This document shows positions 18,385 through 27,924 of a DNA stretch of 64,000 nucleotides, piece by piece. The stretch lies in NCBI GenBank assembly GCA_020850995.1, contig JADZDP010000256.1, forward strand, positions 29,925-93,924. The letters run 5' to 3'. The stretch is from Deltaproteobacteria bacterium (GTDB taxonomy: Bacteria; Myxococcota; UBA727; VGSZ01). Position 1 is the stretch's first letter. Each line of letters starts with the position of its first letter. Both the position numbers and the translations under genes were made by a program. The notes beneath the pieces were generated by a model. The model saw only the letters and a list, made by a program, of their open reading frames with translations, did no database searches and was not told where the DNA came from.

Positions 18385-19584
18385 GTGCTTGGCTCTGCCC
18401 TCACCCTGGTGCTGCTGACGACACCCGCGGCCAACGCGCCGGTGCCCGCCGGCCTGGTGGGCGACGCGGTCCAGGCCACCGACGCGGGGCGCTGGTGCGA
18501 GGCCCTGCCCCTCTACCTCGAGATCCACCGCCGCTCGGGCAGCATACGCGCGCTCTTCAACGCCGCCGAGGTGGCCTACGCGGCCGGCGATCGGGTGGCC
18601 GCCGCCGACCTCTACCGACGCGTCCAAAGCAGCCCGGGCATCGCCAGCTTCGAGCACCGCGCCACCGTCAAGCAGCGCGTGGCCGCGGTGTTCCGCGAGA
18701 CGCAGCGCGCCGGCCCCGGCACCGCCTGCCCGGCAGCGGCGCCACGCTGCGGCGACTGGGTGCTGCAGGAGGGCGAGCGCTGCGACGACGGCAACGCCGT
18801 CGACGGCGATGGCTGCGATTCCACCTGCGTGCCGAGCGCCTGCGGCAACGGCGTGCGCGCCGGCACCGAGCTGTGTGACGACGGCAACGCCGTCGACGGT
18901 GACGGCTGCGATCAGGGGTGCGTGGTGAGCGCCTGCGGCAACGGCGTGCGCGCCGGCACCGAGCAGTGCGACGACGGCAACACCATCAACGGCGATGGCT
19001 GCGACGCCACCTGCGTGCCGAGCAGCTGCGGCAACGGCGTGCGCGCAGGCGCCGAGCAGTGCGACGACGGCAACACCGTCGACGGCGATGGTTGCGACCG
19101 CGGGTGTCTGGTCACGCGCTGCGGCAACGGCGTGAAGACGGCCGGAGAGCGCTGCGACGACGGCAACGCCATCGACGGCGACGGCTGCGAAGGGAGCTGC
19201 GTGCCCACGCGGCGCCCAGCGCCCGCGCTGGGGCTCACGCTGGCCGGTGGTGGCGCGGCCGCGTTGGCGGGCGGCGGCGTGCTGCTCGCCATCGGCCTGG
19301 GGCCGCTCGTGGGACGCGATCAAGCGATCGCCAAGCTCGAAGGCCTGCGTGATTCCTACGCCAGCGAGCCCGAGCGCGCCCTGAGCGGCGTCGAGGGCGC
19401 GCGCGCAGAGCTCGAGGAGCACGAGAACGACTGGAACCGCTACGGCGTCCTGTCGGTGGCGGCCGGGGGCGTGGTGGGCGTCGTCGGGGTCGCGGCCGCG
19501 GCCAGCGGTGCATGGCTCGCGCTCACCCACACCACCGAAGACGCGGCGCCCATCGATCAGCCCGCCATGGAGGCATCGCCATGA
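18385..19584 (+). CDS. Membrane protein with five myxobacterial Cys-rich repeats
   Basis: This 399-aa protein starts at GTG 18385 after CGGAGG and has a signal peptide (LGSALTLVLLTTPAANA). Residues about 20-110 look like TPR helices (GRWCEALPLYLEIHRRSGSIRALFNAAE is shorter than two repeats). Five tandem units of the pattern CGNG-x6-E-x-CDDGN-x3-GDGC-x3-C follow, the Myxococcus Cys-rich repeat. Two hydrophobic helices flank a charged loop at the C-terminus (LTLAGGGAAALAGGGVLLAI and VLSVAAGGVVGVVGVAAAA). It is coupled by ATGA to the Kelch-like lipoprotein gene, so the two likely act together at the envelope. Confidence 0.82.
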   Translation: MLGSALTLVLLTTPAANAPVPAGLVGDAVQATDAGRWCEALPLYLEIHRRSGSIRALFNAAEVAYAAGDRVAAADLYRRVQSSPGIASFEHRATVKQRVAAVFRETQRAGPGTACPAAAPRCGDWVLQEGERCDDGNAVDGDGCDSTCVPSACGNGVRAGTELCDDGNAVDGDGCDQGCVVSACGNGVRAGTEQCDDGNTINGDGCDATCVPSSCGNGVRAGAEQCDDGNTVDGDGCDRGCLVTRCGNGVKTAGERCDDGNAIDGDGCEGSCVPTRRPAPALGLTLAGGGAAALAGGGVLLAIGLGPLVGRDQAIAKLEGLRDSYASEPERALSGVEGARAELEEHENDWNRYGVLSVAAGGVVGVVGVAAAASGAWLALTHTTEDAAPIDQPAMEASP

Positions 19585-22500
19585 GCGCCCGCGCGACAGC
19601 TCTGGCGGTGGCGCTACTCGTCACCGGCTGTGATCGGGAAGTCACCGACTTCGGCAAGCCCTGCGGTTCCGGCGAGGACTGCAGCGGCGATAGCGCGCGC
19701 TGCGTGGGCGGCGTGTGCGTGCCGCCGCGCCAGCAAGGCGACCTCGGCGAGAGCTGCGAGAACGCGCTGCCCATTGGTGGCGCAGGCTTCGACCGCAGCT
19801 CCGCGCCGCTGGTGCACGAGCTCAGCCTCGAGGGAGCGTCCGCCAACTACGCGACGAGCTGCGCCGGTGCCCCCACCCCCGACGTGGTGCTCACCTTCAC
19901 GATCCCCGAGCGCTCGTCCCCGTTCCCGGTGCGGATCCGCACCGAGCTCGCCGCGGCCACGCTCTCGCTGCGCCCCCTGGAAGACGCTGCCTGCGACACC
20001 GAGCTTTCCGACGCCTGCGCGGCCGGAGGCGAGCTCTTGCTGGAGCGCGTGGGCCCGGGGTCCTGGGCGCTCGTGGTGGGAGCGCTCGGCACCGTGACCG
20101 AGTCGGTGCGCGTGATCGTGGAGCCCATCGACTGCCCCGAGGGCTACCTGCCCTTCGACGAGGCCACCTGCGCGGGCTTTCGCGCGATCGACCCACCGCA
20201 CGAGGAGCGCGCGTTCGCGCAGCTGACTGCGCTGCCCGACGGGCGAGCCGTGCTGAGCGGCGGAGCGGACGAGCAGGGAATACCGATAGCGGGCGCCGAG
20301 CTGTTCGAGCCGGTCGCTGAGGCTTGGACCTTCTTGGTGAGCGCCGCGCGCACGCCACCGCACGGGGCGCTCGTCGCCGGGGAGCACCTGGTGCTGCTCG
20401 ACGGCGGAGCCTTGCCGCAGCTCGTCGTTGACCAGGGTGGCGAGGACGCAGTGCTGCCGCTCGACATCGAACCCTTCGGCGGCGGGCCGAGTGGGCTCGT
20501 ATCCACGGCCGCACACCTGTCTGCTGGTCTGCCGTCTGGCGCGGTGGCGATCCTCTCGGACGACTCCGACCATCTCTTGCGCCTGCAGCGCGAGCCCCAG
20601 CGCTGTTACCACGGCGTCTGCCCGAACCGCGCGGGCATCTGCGTGGTCGACCCAGACGCACCCTCGAGTCCCGGCATCTGCCTCTGCCCCGATGGCCCGT
20701 GCATGGGACCCACTCGCCTCAGCGGCGACAGCGTCACCACTGGCGCGCGCCCCATGGACCTCGCGTCGCGCGGGCAGCCGATTGTCGCGGGCCTCGTGCG
20801 CGGCGGTGAGCACGTCGCGGTCCACGGTGGCGACCTGCTCGCCGATCTCGAGATCACGACCAAGCACTGGCGCACGATCTCGGTGACGCCGCGCGATAGA
20901 CCGGCCCTGAGTGCCATCAACGCCGGTGTGCTGGTCGTCGGCGGGCTCGTGGACGGCGCACCCACGGCGGAGATCGAGCTGGTCAATGCCTCGCTGCAGT
21001 CAAGAACGAGCCTGGCGCCGCTCCACCACGCGCGCGCCGATCACGGTCAAGCGACGCTGCCCGACGGGCGTGTGCTCATGGTGGGTGGCCGCGGGGTCGG
21101 TGGCGATGCGCTGATGAGCGCGGAGCTCGTCGACGGCGAGGCAGGCACGGTAACCCGTCTGCCGAGCCTGAGCGCGGGGCTCGCCACGGCCCGGGCGGTC
21201 ACGCTTGCCGACGGTCGCGTGCTGGTCCTGGGCAGCGGCGACGACGGTGGGCCGCTCACGCAAGCATGGGTTTTCGAGGTGATCCCCCACGGCGCGCGCT
21301 TGCCCCCGCCGCAGTCGAACCCCTGCGGGCCCTTGGTGCCGCTCGATACGCGGAGGGCCTTCGGGAGCGACGCCCCGCTGGCCGTGGAGGAGACCACCGT
21401 CGGGGAGCGCGATCGCTTCCACGACCCAGCTTGCGGCTCGAGCTACGACTCGCTGGGCCCAGAGCGCCTGTTCTCGTTTTCGCTCACCCAACCCGCGTCG
21501 CTGCGCGCCGCGACGAGCCTCGAGCGCGCCGCCCTGGTGCTGTGGAACTCCGGGTGCAGCGACCAGCCCAGCCTCGGTTGTGCCCTGGCGCGCGCCTCGA
21601 ACGACCCACCGAAGACCTGGCTCTCGGCGCCGAACCTGCCGGCGGGCGACTACGTCCTCGTGGTCGAGGCCCATCTTCCGCCGGTGGAACCTGACTCCGT
21701 GCGGCATGGCAGCGCGTTCACGCTCAGCCTTCAGCTCGGCGCGCCCGCGTCCTGCACCCTCGGTGACGAGGATCCCGACGACGACAGCCCGGTTGGGGCT
21801 CGCCACCTCCTTCCCCTGTCCTGGGACGACTACCCGGTCACCGCCGCACCGGAAGTCGCGGCAGGCACCCTGTGCGCTGGCGACGAGGACTACCTGATCG
21901 TCGAGCGGTGGTCGTCGAGCTCGGACTTGTGGATGGAGAACGCCTCCCGGAACGACTCGACCATCGCGCCGGCCATCGTCGATGAGGCGGCCTCACTGGC
22001 CGCGGGCGCGCCGGTGTACAGCTTCCCCGAGGGCCTGCCCTTCGGTGACGGAGAGACCGGGACAGGGATCTTCTTGGTCAAGCTCGCCGTGAGCGCCAAC
22101 GACCCCTTCGAGCGTCGGTGGGAGCTCTGGCAGGAATCCGACAGCTGCGCGCCCGAGGACGTCGACTCGCTGGTCGCCGTGCTCGACGACGGCCACCACC
22201 CGGCGCGGCGCGTGCAGCTCCCACCATCGGGCACCATCGATCGTTGCCTCACCAGCGACCAGGACGTCGACGTCACCGTGGTCGAGGCACAAGACGGGCT
22301 CGACACGCTCGTCCGCATCGACGACGCCTACGACGTGGCGGCCCAACTCTACGCCCTGGGCGCGCCCGACGCGCCGCTCGGAGCTGCCGTCGGCGCTCCA
22401 ATCCCGAACGACGCCTTTGGCGTGGTGCCAGCAGGCACGGCGCCATACATCGCGGTGGCGCTGTTCACGGCCACCACCAACGGCGAATGGGCCCGCTTCA

Positions 22501-22928
22501 CCGTCGACCACCGTGCGTTGAGCGTGCCCTGCGATGAGGCCACGCCGCTGTCCGACGACGGCACTTGGCCCATCGACAGCGCCTCGTTGTCGGCGCGCCT
22601 GACCCCCGAGGATTTCGGCGACTGCACGGGGTACAGCGCCGACGGCGACGAGGCGGTGGGCGCCATCACCCTCGGTGACGGCGATGTGCTCGACGCCGAG
22701 CTCGAGCCCGATGGCGACGCCGATGTGAGCGTGTATCTGCTCACCGGGTGCCTCGTCGGTACCGCCACGTGCGTCGCCGGGCTCGACGACAGCGGCGGGG
22801 GGTTCGCGGAGTCCATCCGCTACACTCACGCGGGCGCCGACCAGACCTTCTACCTCGTGGCCGACAGCTACTCGACGTCGCCCTACAGCGCGACGCTGCG
22901 CTGGACCGTGACGCGCGCCGGACAGTGA
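19581..22928 (+). CDS. Large lipoprotein with Kelch-like motifs
   Basis: This 1115-aa protein has a lipoprotein signal (ALAVALLVTGC) and an EGF-like CGSGEDCSGDSARCVGGVC stretch. Residues about 190-570 have Kelch-like blades with LPDGRAVLSGGAD, LPDGRVLMVGG and LADGRVLVLGSG, suggesting a beta-propeller. The C-terminal half has repeated beta-sandwich patterns resembling pre-peptidase C-terminal domains (for example AGDEDYLIV, TSDQDVDVTVVEAQDG, GDADVSVYLLTGC). ATG at 19581 overlaps the preceding stop. It is probably a surface-exposed adhesin or scaffold; there is no catalytic motif. Confidence 0.78.
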   Translation: MSARATALAVALLVTGCDREVTDFGKPCGSGEDCSGDSARCVGGVCVPPRQQGDLGESCENALPIGGAGFDRSSAPLVHELSLEGASANYATSCAGAPTPDVVLTFTIPERSSPFPVRIRTELAAATLSLRPLEDAACDTELSDACAAGGELLLERVGPGSWALVVGALGTVTESVRVIVEPIDCPEGYLPFDEATCAGFRAIDPPHEERAFAQLTALPDGRAVLSGGADEQGIPIAGAELFEPVAEAWTFLVSAARTPPHGALVAGEHLVLLDGGALPQLVVDQGGEDAVLPLDIEPFGGGPSGLVSTAAHLSAGLPSGAVAILSDDSDHLLRLQREPQRCYHGVCPNRAGICVVDPDAPSSPGICLCPDGPCMGPTRLSGDSVTTGARPMDLASRGQPIVAGLVRGGEHVAVHGGDLLADLEITTKHWRTISVTPRDRPALSAINAGVLVVGGLVDGAPTAEIELVNASLQSRTSLAPLHHARADHGQATLPDGRVLMVGGRGVGGDALMSAELVDGEAGTVTRLPSLSAGLATARAVTLADGRVLVLGSGDDGGPLTQAWVFEVIPHGARLPPPQSNPCGPLVPLDTRRAFGSDAPLAVEETTVGERDRFHDPACGSSYDSLGPERLFSFSLTQPASLRAATSLERAALVLWNSGCSDQPSLGCALARASNDPPKTWLSAPNLPAGDYVLVVEAHLPPVEPDSVRHGSAFTLSLQLGAPASCTLGDEDPDDDSPVGARHLLPLSWDDYPVTAAPEVAAGTLCAGDEDYLIVERWSSSSDLWMENASRNDSTIAPAIVDEAASLAAGAPVYSFPEGLPFGDGETGTGIFLVKLAVSANDPFERRWELWQESDSCAPEDVDSLVAVLDDGHHPARRVQLPPSGTIDRCLTSDQDVDVTVVEAQDGLDTLVRIDDAYDVAAQLYALGAPDAPLGAAVGAPIPNDAFGVVPAGTAPYIAVALFTATTNGEWARFTVDHRALSVPCDEATPLSDDGTWPIDSASLSARLTPEDFGDCTGYSADGDEAVGAITLGDGDVLDAELEPDGDADVSVYLLTGCLVGTATCVAGLDDSGGGFAESIRYTHAGADQTFYLVADSYSTSPYSATLRWTVTRAGQ

Positions 22929-22964
22929 GCGCGATCGCACGCTCACGACGCCGCGCGAGGCGCT

Positions 22965-24350
22965 ATGCTACCCGCGGAGCCGCGCGCGCACCCCATGGCA
23001 GAGAGCGATGACCTGGTAGGCAAGACGCTCGGCGAGCGCTGGTCGCTGCGCTGTCGCTTGGGCGCGGGCGGTATGGGCGCCGTCTACGTAGCCCACGACC
23101 TCCAAGGCGGGCCCACCGCCGCCATCAAGGTGGTCAAGCGCGAGCTCTCCGACGACGCCGAGGCGCGCGCGCGCTTCTCGCGCGAGGCCGAGGCGCTGCG
23201 CCTGCTCGACGACCCCCACGTCGTACGCTTCTACGATACCGGCGAGACCGGCGACTTGCGCTTCATCGCCATGGAGCTGCTCGAGGGGCGCACGCTCAAG
23301 AGCCGCCTGCAGTCGCGGGGCGCCATCCCCTGGCGCGAGAGCGTCCCCATCGTGCGTGACGTCGTGTGCGCGCTGCGGGCCGCGCACCAGGCGGGCCTCA
23401 TCCACCGCGACCTCAAGCCCGAGAACATCTTCCTCGCCGATAGCCCCGGCAGCACCACGCCAGCCGTCAAGCTGCTCGACTTCGGCGTGGCGCGCCACAC
23501 GCGCTTGCCGGCGGGGCAGACCATGACCGCCACCGGCGTGGTGCCGGGCACGCCGGGCTTCGTGGCCCCCGAGGTTGTGCTCAAGGGCCCATCGAACGAT
23601 CCGCGCTCCGACTACTACGGCCTCGGCGCCACGTGGTTCGAGATGCTGACGGGCGAGAAGCCCTTCAGCGCCGAGACGCCCTTCGCGCTGGCGATGCTGC
23701 ACGTCACCGCCGAGGTGCCGCTGCCGACGCACGTGCGCCCCACCCTGCGCTTGCCGCTGCGCCTCGAGGCGCTGCTCGCGGCGCTGCTCGCCAAGACGCC
23801 CGAGCAACGCCCGGCAAGCGCCGAGCAGATCCTGACCGAGCTCGACGCCATCGCCAAGGAGGCCGACGGTCCCGTGCGCGACGTCGACCCCGTGAGCAGC
23901 CTGCACAACCGCTTCCGCCCCATCACCAGCGAGGCCACGCCACACACCCGCTCCGTGACCGGGCCCGCGGACCTGCAGCCGCACGAGGCCACGATGACCG
24001 CCGGCTTCACCTCGCTCGAGCAGACGATGCGCAGGCCGGCAGAGCGCTGGCGCGCCGCTGCGCTCACCATGCTGGTGGCCTTCGTCGTCGGCTGCGCGGC
24101 AGTGTACTGGCTGGCACGCTCTGGCGGCCCCAGCACCGACCACGAGCACCCCGTCGCGATCGAGGCGCCGAAACAACCCGTGGCGGCGCCGCCGCCGGTG
24201 CAGCAACCCGCGCCGGACCCGGTGCCGTCGCCGGCAAGCTCTCCGGCGCTCCCGGCAGAGGAGCCGCGGCACCCGAAGAAGGCGCCCACCCCGAAGCTCA
24301 AGCCGATCATCCTGCCGATCGAGCAGCCAGCCTCGGCGCCAGGTCAGTAG
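22965..24350 (+). CDS. Ser/Thr protein kinase with one transmembrane helix
   Basis: This 461-aa Hanks-type kinase has GAGGMGAVY, AIKVVK (ATP Lys), HRDLKPENIF, DFGVAR and a DPRSDYYGLGATWFEMLTG segment. The kinase domain covers about residues 20-290. A membrane helix at about 360-385 (ALTMLVAFVVGCAAVYWLA) is followed by a Pro/Ala-rich outer tail without a sensor domain. GAGG four nt before ATG 22965 supports that start; ATG 22995 (MAESDD) is an alternative closer to the domain. The targets are unknown. It lies 36 bp after the Kelch-like gene and may be in the same transcript. Confidence 0.9.
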   Translation: MLPAEPRAHPMAESDDLVGKTLGERWSLRCRLGAGGMGAVYVAHDLQGGPTAAIKVVKRELSDDAEARARFSREAEALRLLDDPHVVRFYDTGETGDLRFIAMELLEGRTLKSRLQSRGAIPWRESVPIVRDVVCALRAAHQAGLIHRDLKPENIFLADSPGSTTPAVKLLDFGVARHTRLPAGQTMTATGVVPGTPGFVAPEVVLKGPSNDPRSDYYGLGATWFEMLTGEKPFSAETPFALAMLHVTAEVPLPTHVRPTLRLPLRLEALLAALLAKTPEQRPASAEQILTELDAIAKEADGPVRDVDPVSSLHNRFRPITSEATPHTRSVTGPADLQPHEATMTAGFTSLEQTMRRPAERWRAAALTMLVAFVVGCAAVYWLARSGGPSTDHEHPVAIEAPKQPVAAPPPVQQPAPDPVPSPASSPALPAEEPRHPKKAPTPKLKPIILPIEQPASAPGQ

Positions 24351-24370
24351 CGCCGACCGACCTCAGATCC

Positions 24371-24859
24371 TCAGAACACCACGCCGAGCATCAGCTCGAA
24401 GCCGGGCGTCGGCTCCTGGCCGTCGAGCGGGACGTTCGCGTACACGCGCGGCGCGAGCTGGACCATGTCGAAGAGCACGAGCTTGTAGCCCACCTCGCCG
24501 TTGACGACGGCGCTCGGGCGCTCGTCCAGCGTGGCCATCATGGCGCCAGCGCCGATACCGCCGAAGAGGCCGGTGGCGCGCGTGGTGTCTTGGAAGGTCC
24601 ACGCGAAGTAGCGCACGCCAGCGCGCGCGTAGGCGGCGGGGTGATCCTTGAGCACCTCGAAGGGGTCGTCGAAGGCCTTGATCTCGCCAAACACGTGCGC
24701 CGTGAGGGTCTTGTCGATCTGCACCTCGACCTCGAGGTTCGGCACGCCCAGCGCCGGCTTGATGACGTCGAGGCCGATATGCAGCGCCGCGCCGGTCTCG
24801 GCGCGGGCCGCGGTCGCGAAGCCGAGAGAGAGGGCGAACAGGACCACGAGCGCGCGCAT
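24371..24859 (-). CDS. Small secreted or outer-membrane protein, unknown
   Basis: This 162-aa protein has a clear signal peptide (MRALVVLFALSLGFATAARA) and a strong RBS (GGAGGTG, 3 nt before ATG). Alternating hydrophobic strands (LEVEVQIDKTLTAHVFGEI, VNGEVGYKLVLFDMVQLAPRVYANV) and a terminal Phe (LMLGVVF) suggest a small beta-barrel. I do not recognise the family. It is convergent with the kinase gene. Confidence 0.7.
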   Translation of the reverse strand: MRALVVLFALSLGFATAARAETGAALHIGLDVIKPALGVPNLEVEVQIDKTLTAHVFGEIKAFDDPFEVLKDHPAAYARAGVRYFAWTFQDTTRATGLFGGIGAGAMMATLDERPSAVVNGEVGYKLVLFDMVQLAPRVYANVPLDGQEPTPGFELMLGVVF

Positions 24860-25014
24860 GGACACCTCCGCTTGGTGGGTGAGGACGCGCAACGTTGCGC
24901 GGAACGCCGGGCGAGCGCAAGAGGGACAGCGCTGAGCGCGGGCCGCCGCCAGCGGCCGTGCCCAGGGATGCAGGCGCGCCCAAGGGCGGCGGGGCCAAGG
25001 CCGCCGTCGCGCGC

Positions 25015-25578
25015 CTACTCCACCAGCAGCTCGGCGAGCGCGATGTCCTGCCAGTGCGTGCGGTCGCCGTCGTCCATCAGCGAGGTGAAGCGCACGGCGC
25101 GCACGCCCCCCACCGCGGCCTTGGGCGTGAAGCTGATGTCGGCGAGCGTGTTCTTCGCCTCGTTCTTGAAGGACGCGAGCACGGCGCCCTGGTCGTCGAG
25201 CAGCTCGAGCCTTCCATAGTGGATGGAGAAGCCCTTGAGCCACGCGGGCTCGCGGTTGCCGAGCAGGGTCACCCGCGTGACGGTGACCGGCTCGGGGAAG
25301 CGCAGCTCGACCCAGGGCGTGGTGCCGAGCGCCGCGGCGTCGCCGCCCGCCGAGAACCAGCTCGTGCTCACGTCACCATCGACCAGGCGGCTGCTGGGCC
25401 AGCCGGTCCACGTCGTCGACGCGGAGGTGGTGATGCGCCCCTGGTAGCGCGCCATCAGTGGCGTCGACAGGCGCGGCGGGGTGGCGGGGGGTTGCGCCGC
25501 GGCCCCGTCGACGGCGCGGGAGGGAGGTGGTGCGCCGCCGGGATCGGCCGCCGCGAGCAGGAGCGCGAGTGCGATCAT
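25015..25578 (-). CDS. Secreted protein with F5/8 type C (discoidin-like) domain
   Basis: This 187-aa protein has a short signal (MIALALLLAAADP) and a Pro/Ala linker. A discoidin-like beta-sandwich follows, recognised by STTWTGWPSSRLVDGDVSTSWFS, then WVELRFPEPVTVTRVTLLGNRE and a C-terminal DIALAELLVE strand. Such domains bind sugars or lipids. It is divergent from the NRDE-family gene at 25649. Confidence 0.72.
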   Translation of the reverse strand: MIALALLLAAADPGGAPPPSRAVDGAAAQPPATPPRLSTPLMARYQGRITTSASTTWTGWPSSRLVDGDVSTSWFSAGGDAAALGTTPWVELRFPEPVTVTRVTLLGNREPAWLKGFSIHYGRLELLDDQGAVLASFKNEAKNTLADISFTPKAAVGGVRAVRFTSLMDDGDRTHWQDIALAELLVE

Positions 25579-25648
25579 GCGCACAGCGTAACGCCTGGGC
25601 CGGCAGCCCGTGCTTGCGCGCCGCGTGACCGTGCGTACACCGTGACGC

Positions 25649-26440
25649 ATGTGCCTGCTGATCGCGCTCTCGCGCTGCCACCCGAGCGCGCCCCTGATCA
25701 TCGCCGCGAACCGCGACGAGTGGCTGGCGCGACCGGCCTCGTCGTGCGCGCTGCTGCAGGCGGCCGGACCGTGCATCGTCGGTGGCAAGGACGAGCTCGC
25801 TGGCGGCACCTGGCTCGCGCTCAACGAGCACGGCGTGTGCGCCGGGCTCACCAACCGTCCCTCGCCCAACCGTGATCCGGGCTTGCGCTCGCGCGGCGAG
25901 CTGCCGCTGGCGCTGGCGCGTCATCGGAGCGCACGCGAGGCCGTCGACGCGTTCGTCACGGCGCACCGCCCGTCTGACTATGGTCCCGCGTGGCTCTTGG
26001 TGGGCGACGCCGAGGCGCTCTTCCTCATCGACATGACCGGCGGCGACGCCCCCGGCGTGCGCGCGCTGGCGCCGGGCCTGCACGTGCTCGAGAACCGCGC
26101 CTTCGATGCCCCCTCGGCCAAGGCGGCCGCAGTGCGCGCGCGCCTGCGTGACGTGGCGCTGCTCGGCGGCGACGCGCTCCATGCCCGCCTCGTCGACGTG
26201 CTGCGCAGCCACGACGTCCCCGACGGGCCCGGCGACGACAGCGGCGTGCCGGGCTTCGTGCGGCCGCGCGAGACCGAGGCCAACTGCGTGCACGCCGGGC
26301 CCTACGGCACGCGCGCCGCCACCGTGGTGGTGGTGGGCACCGGCGCGCCGCGCTTGTGGTGCTCCGACGGCCCACCGTGCACCCATCCGCTCGTCGAGCG
26401 GAGCGCGCTCTTCGTCGAGGGCTCACTCCCGCTCGGTTGA
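25649..26440 (+). CDS. NRDE/TANGO2-family protein
   Basis: This 263-aa protein has the diagnostic N-terminal MCLLIAL, the NRDE motif (AANRDEWLARPA) and GGTWLALNEHGVCAGLTNRP. Cys2 could act as an N-terminal nucleophile after Met removal. Eukaryotic TANGO2 relatives are linked to haem or lipid handling, but bacterial roles are unclear. It is cytoplasmic with no signal. It stands alone between two divergent small genes. Confidence 0.88.
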   Translation: MCLLIALSRCHPSAPLIIAANRDEWLARPASSCALLQAAGPCIVGGKDELAGGTWLALNEHGVCAGLTNRPSPNRDPGLRSRGELPLALARHRSAREAVDAFVTAHRPSDYGPAWLLVGDAEALFLIDMTGGDAPGVRALAPGLHVLENRAFDAPSAKAAAVRARLRDVALLGGDALHARLVDVLRSHDVPDGPGDDSGVPGFVRPRETEANCVHAGPYGTRAATVVVVGTGAPRLWCSDGPPCTHPLVERSALFVEGSLPLG

Positions 26441-26494
26441 TCGGCCGACGCGCGAGGGCCTTGCGCGCGTGGATCGCTGCCGTAGCTTCGATCC

Positions 26495-26962
26495 ATGCGT
26501 GTGGTGTCACTGCTCTTCGTGTGCGTGCTCGCGTTGCCAGCGCTGGCGGTCGGGTTGCGTCCCCACCTCGACGTCGCGGTGCTCGAGGCGCGCACCCACG
26601 TCGACGGGCAGTGGTTCGGTGAGAACGCCTACCATTTCCGTGTCGCCGGTCTGCGCCCCCACGCCCTCGACGGTCGCACGCTGACATGGACCATCACCAT
26701 CAAGCCGCAGGGCGCCAAGTGGAAGGGCGCCAAGGCCTGGCTCATGGGCAAGCAGAAGGTTGAGCAGGGCATCGTCTCCGACATGGCGTTCGCGCTCTTG
26801 TACCGTTCGCTGGCCAAGGCCAAGATCCGCCCCGGCGCGCACGTCGCGGCCATCACCGCCGTCACCGACGAGGGACGCGAGGTCTATCGTGGCGAGGTGG
26901 TGTTCGAGCTGCCCACCACCGGCCGGCATGCGTATCAGCCCGACGAGCTGTTGCGGCGCTGA
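26495..26962 (+). CDS. Small periplasmic protein, unknown
   Basis: This 155-aa protein has a signal peptide (MRVVSLLFVCVLALPALA) and a single globular domain with strands such as LTWTITIKPQGAKW and REVYRGEVVFELP. It is rich in Lys in the centre (KWKGAKAWLMGKQK). No family was recognised. It is convergent with the lipoprotein gene ending at 26974. Confidence 0.65.
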   Translation: MRVVSLLFVCVLALPALAVGLRPHLDVAVLEARTHVDGQWFGENAYHFRVAGLRPHALDGRTLTWTITIKPQGAKWKGAKAWLMGKQKVEQGIVSDMAFALLYRSLAKAKIRPGAHVAAITAVTDEGREVYRGEVVFELPTTGRHAYQPDELLRR

Positions 26963-26973
26963 CCGACCGGAGC

Positions 26974-27924
26974 TCAGCGGCGGCGTACGCCGAGCCAGCC
27001 AAGGCAAGGCACCGAGGTCGCGCCGCTGGTGACGATGCGCTCGCCGTCGGCGCTGACGATGGCGGTACCGAGCGTGTGCCACGCGGCCTTCTCCACCGCG
27101 CTGCCGTCGTCGAGGGTGCACTCGAGGCCTCCCTGCACCGCCAGCTCGACCGCGTCGCCGGGGGCGAGCCCGAGCTCGTTGTCGAGCGTGAGCGGGAAGC
27201 CGGCGCCCATGACGTCGACCTCGGGGGAGAACGCCACCAGCAGATCGAAGTCGGGGGCCTCGGCCGCCAGGCACGCCGGCGCCTGCTCGGGCGTGAGCGT
27301 GGTGGCGGCCAGCCGCTGATAGGCCTCGGCGCCGATGGCGGCGGGCCGCACCTCAACGGCGAGGCCATCGAACGCCACCGCGCGCGCCTGATCCTCCTGG
27401 CCAAGCGCCGGCAGCGCAGCGGGCGCCGCTGCCTCGATCAGCGTGTAGGGCGCCGCCACCGTCACGCTGGCGTCGTCGAGCGACAGCTCGACCCCGCAGT
27501 AGAGCGCGGGCCGGCGCGACTGCGGCAAGAGCACGCGCGCGGTGGCGCTCACCATGCAGCGCGCCGGTGCTGCCACGTCGATCAGCACGTCACCGGCGGC
27601 GTCGGTGCGCCCGGGCTCGAGGCACAGCATGCGCGCGTCTACCGTCCACACGCACAGCTGCACGCGCGCGTCGACCAGACCCGCGCCGTCCTCGTCGACG
27701 ACGCGGGCGCGCACCGACGCCGTGAAGGGCACGTGCTCGGGGCAAGACGAGTCGCGCGCGGGCCCCAGGTCGCCGTCGTCCTGCAGGTGGTCCGCCTCGT
27801 CGTCGTGCGCAGGCTCGTCGGGCGCCGGCTCGTGCTCGTCATGGTTCGCGTCGTGGTGCTCGTCGAGACACGCGCACAGCGCCAGCGCGCTCAGCAAGGG
27901 CAAGCAGGTGCAACGCATCATCAT
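26974..27924 (-). CDS. Lipoprotein with His/Asp-rich linker
   Basis: This 316-aa protein has a lipoprotein signal (LLSALALCACLDE, Cys at about 19), then a His/Asp/Glu-rich stretch (DEHHDANHDEHEPAPDEP) that might bind metal. A region with a carboxypeptidase-regulatory-like (beta-sandwich) pattern follows (VRARVVDEDGAGLVDARVQLC). Three consecutive ATG codons form the start; the first overlaps the stop of the thioredoxin-like gene. The two genes form a translationally coupled pair. Confidence 0.72.
   Translation of the reverse strand: MMMRCTCLPLLSALALCACLDEHHDANHDEHEPAPDEPAHDDEADHLQDDGDLGPARDSSCPEHVPFTASVRARVVDEDGAGLVDARVQLCVWTVDARMLCLEPGRTDAAGDVLIDVAAPARCMVSATARVLLPQSRRPALYCGVELSLDDASVTVAAPYTLIEAAAPAALPALGQEDQARAVAFDGLAVEVRPAAIGAEAYQRLAATTLTPEQAPACLAAEAPDFDLLVAFSPEVDVMGAGFPLTLDNELGLAPGDAVELAVQGGLECTLDDGSAVEKAAWHTLGTAIVSADGERIVTSGATSVPCLGWLGVRRR

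Noticed and set aside
18265..19530. N-terminal extension of pdxH
   Set aside because: Antisense of the Cys-rich repeat protein; PdxH homology starts at 18264.
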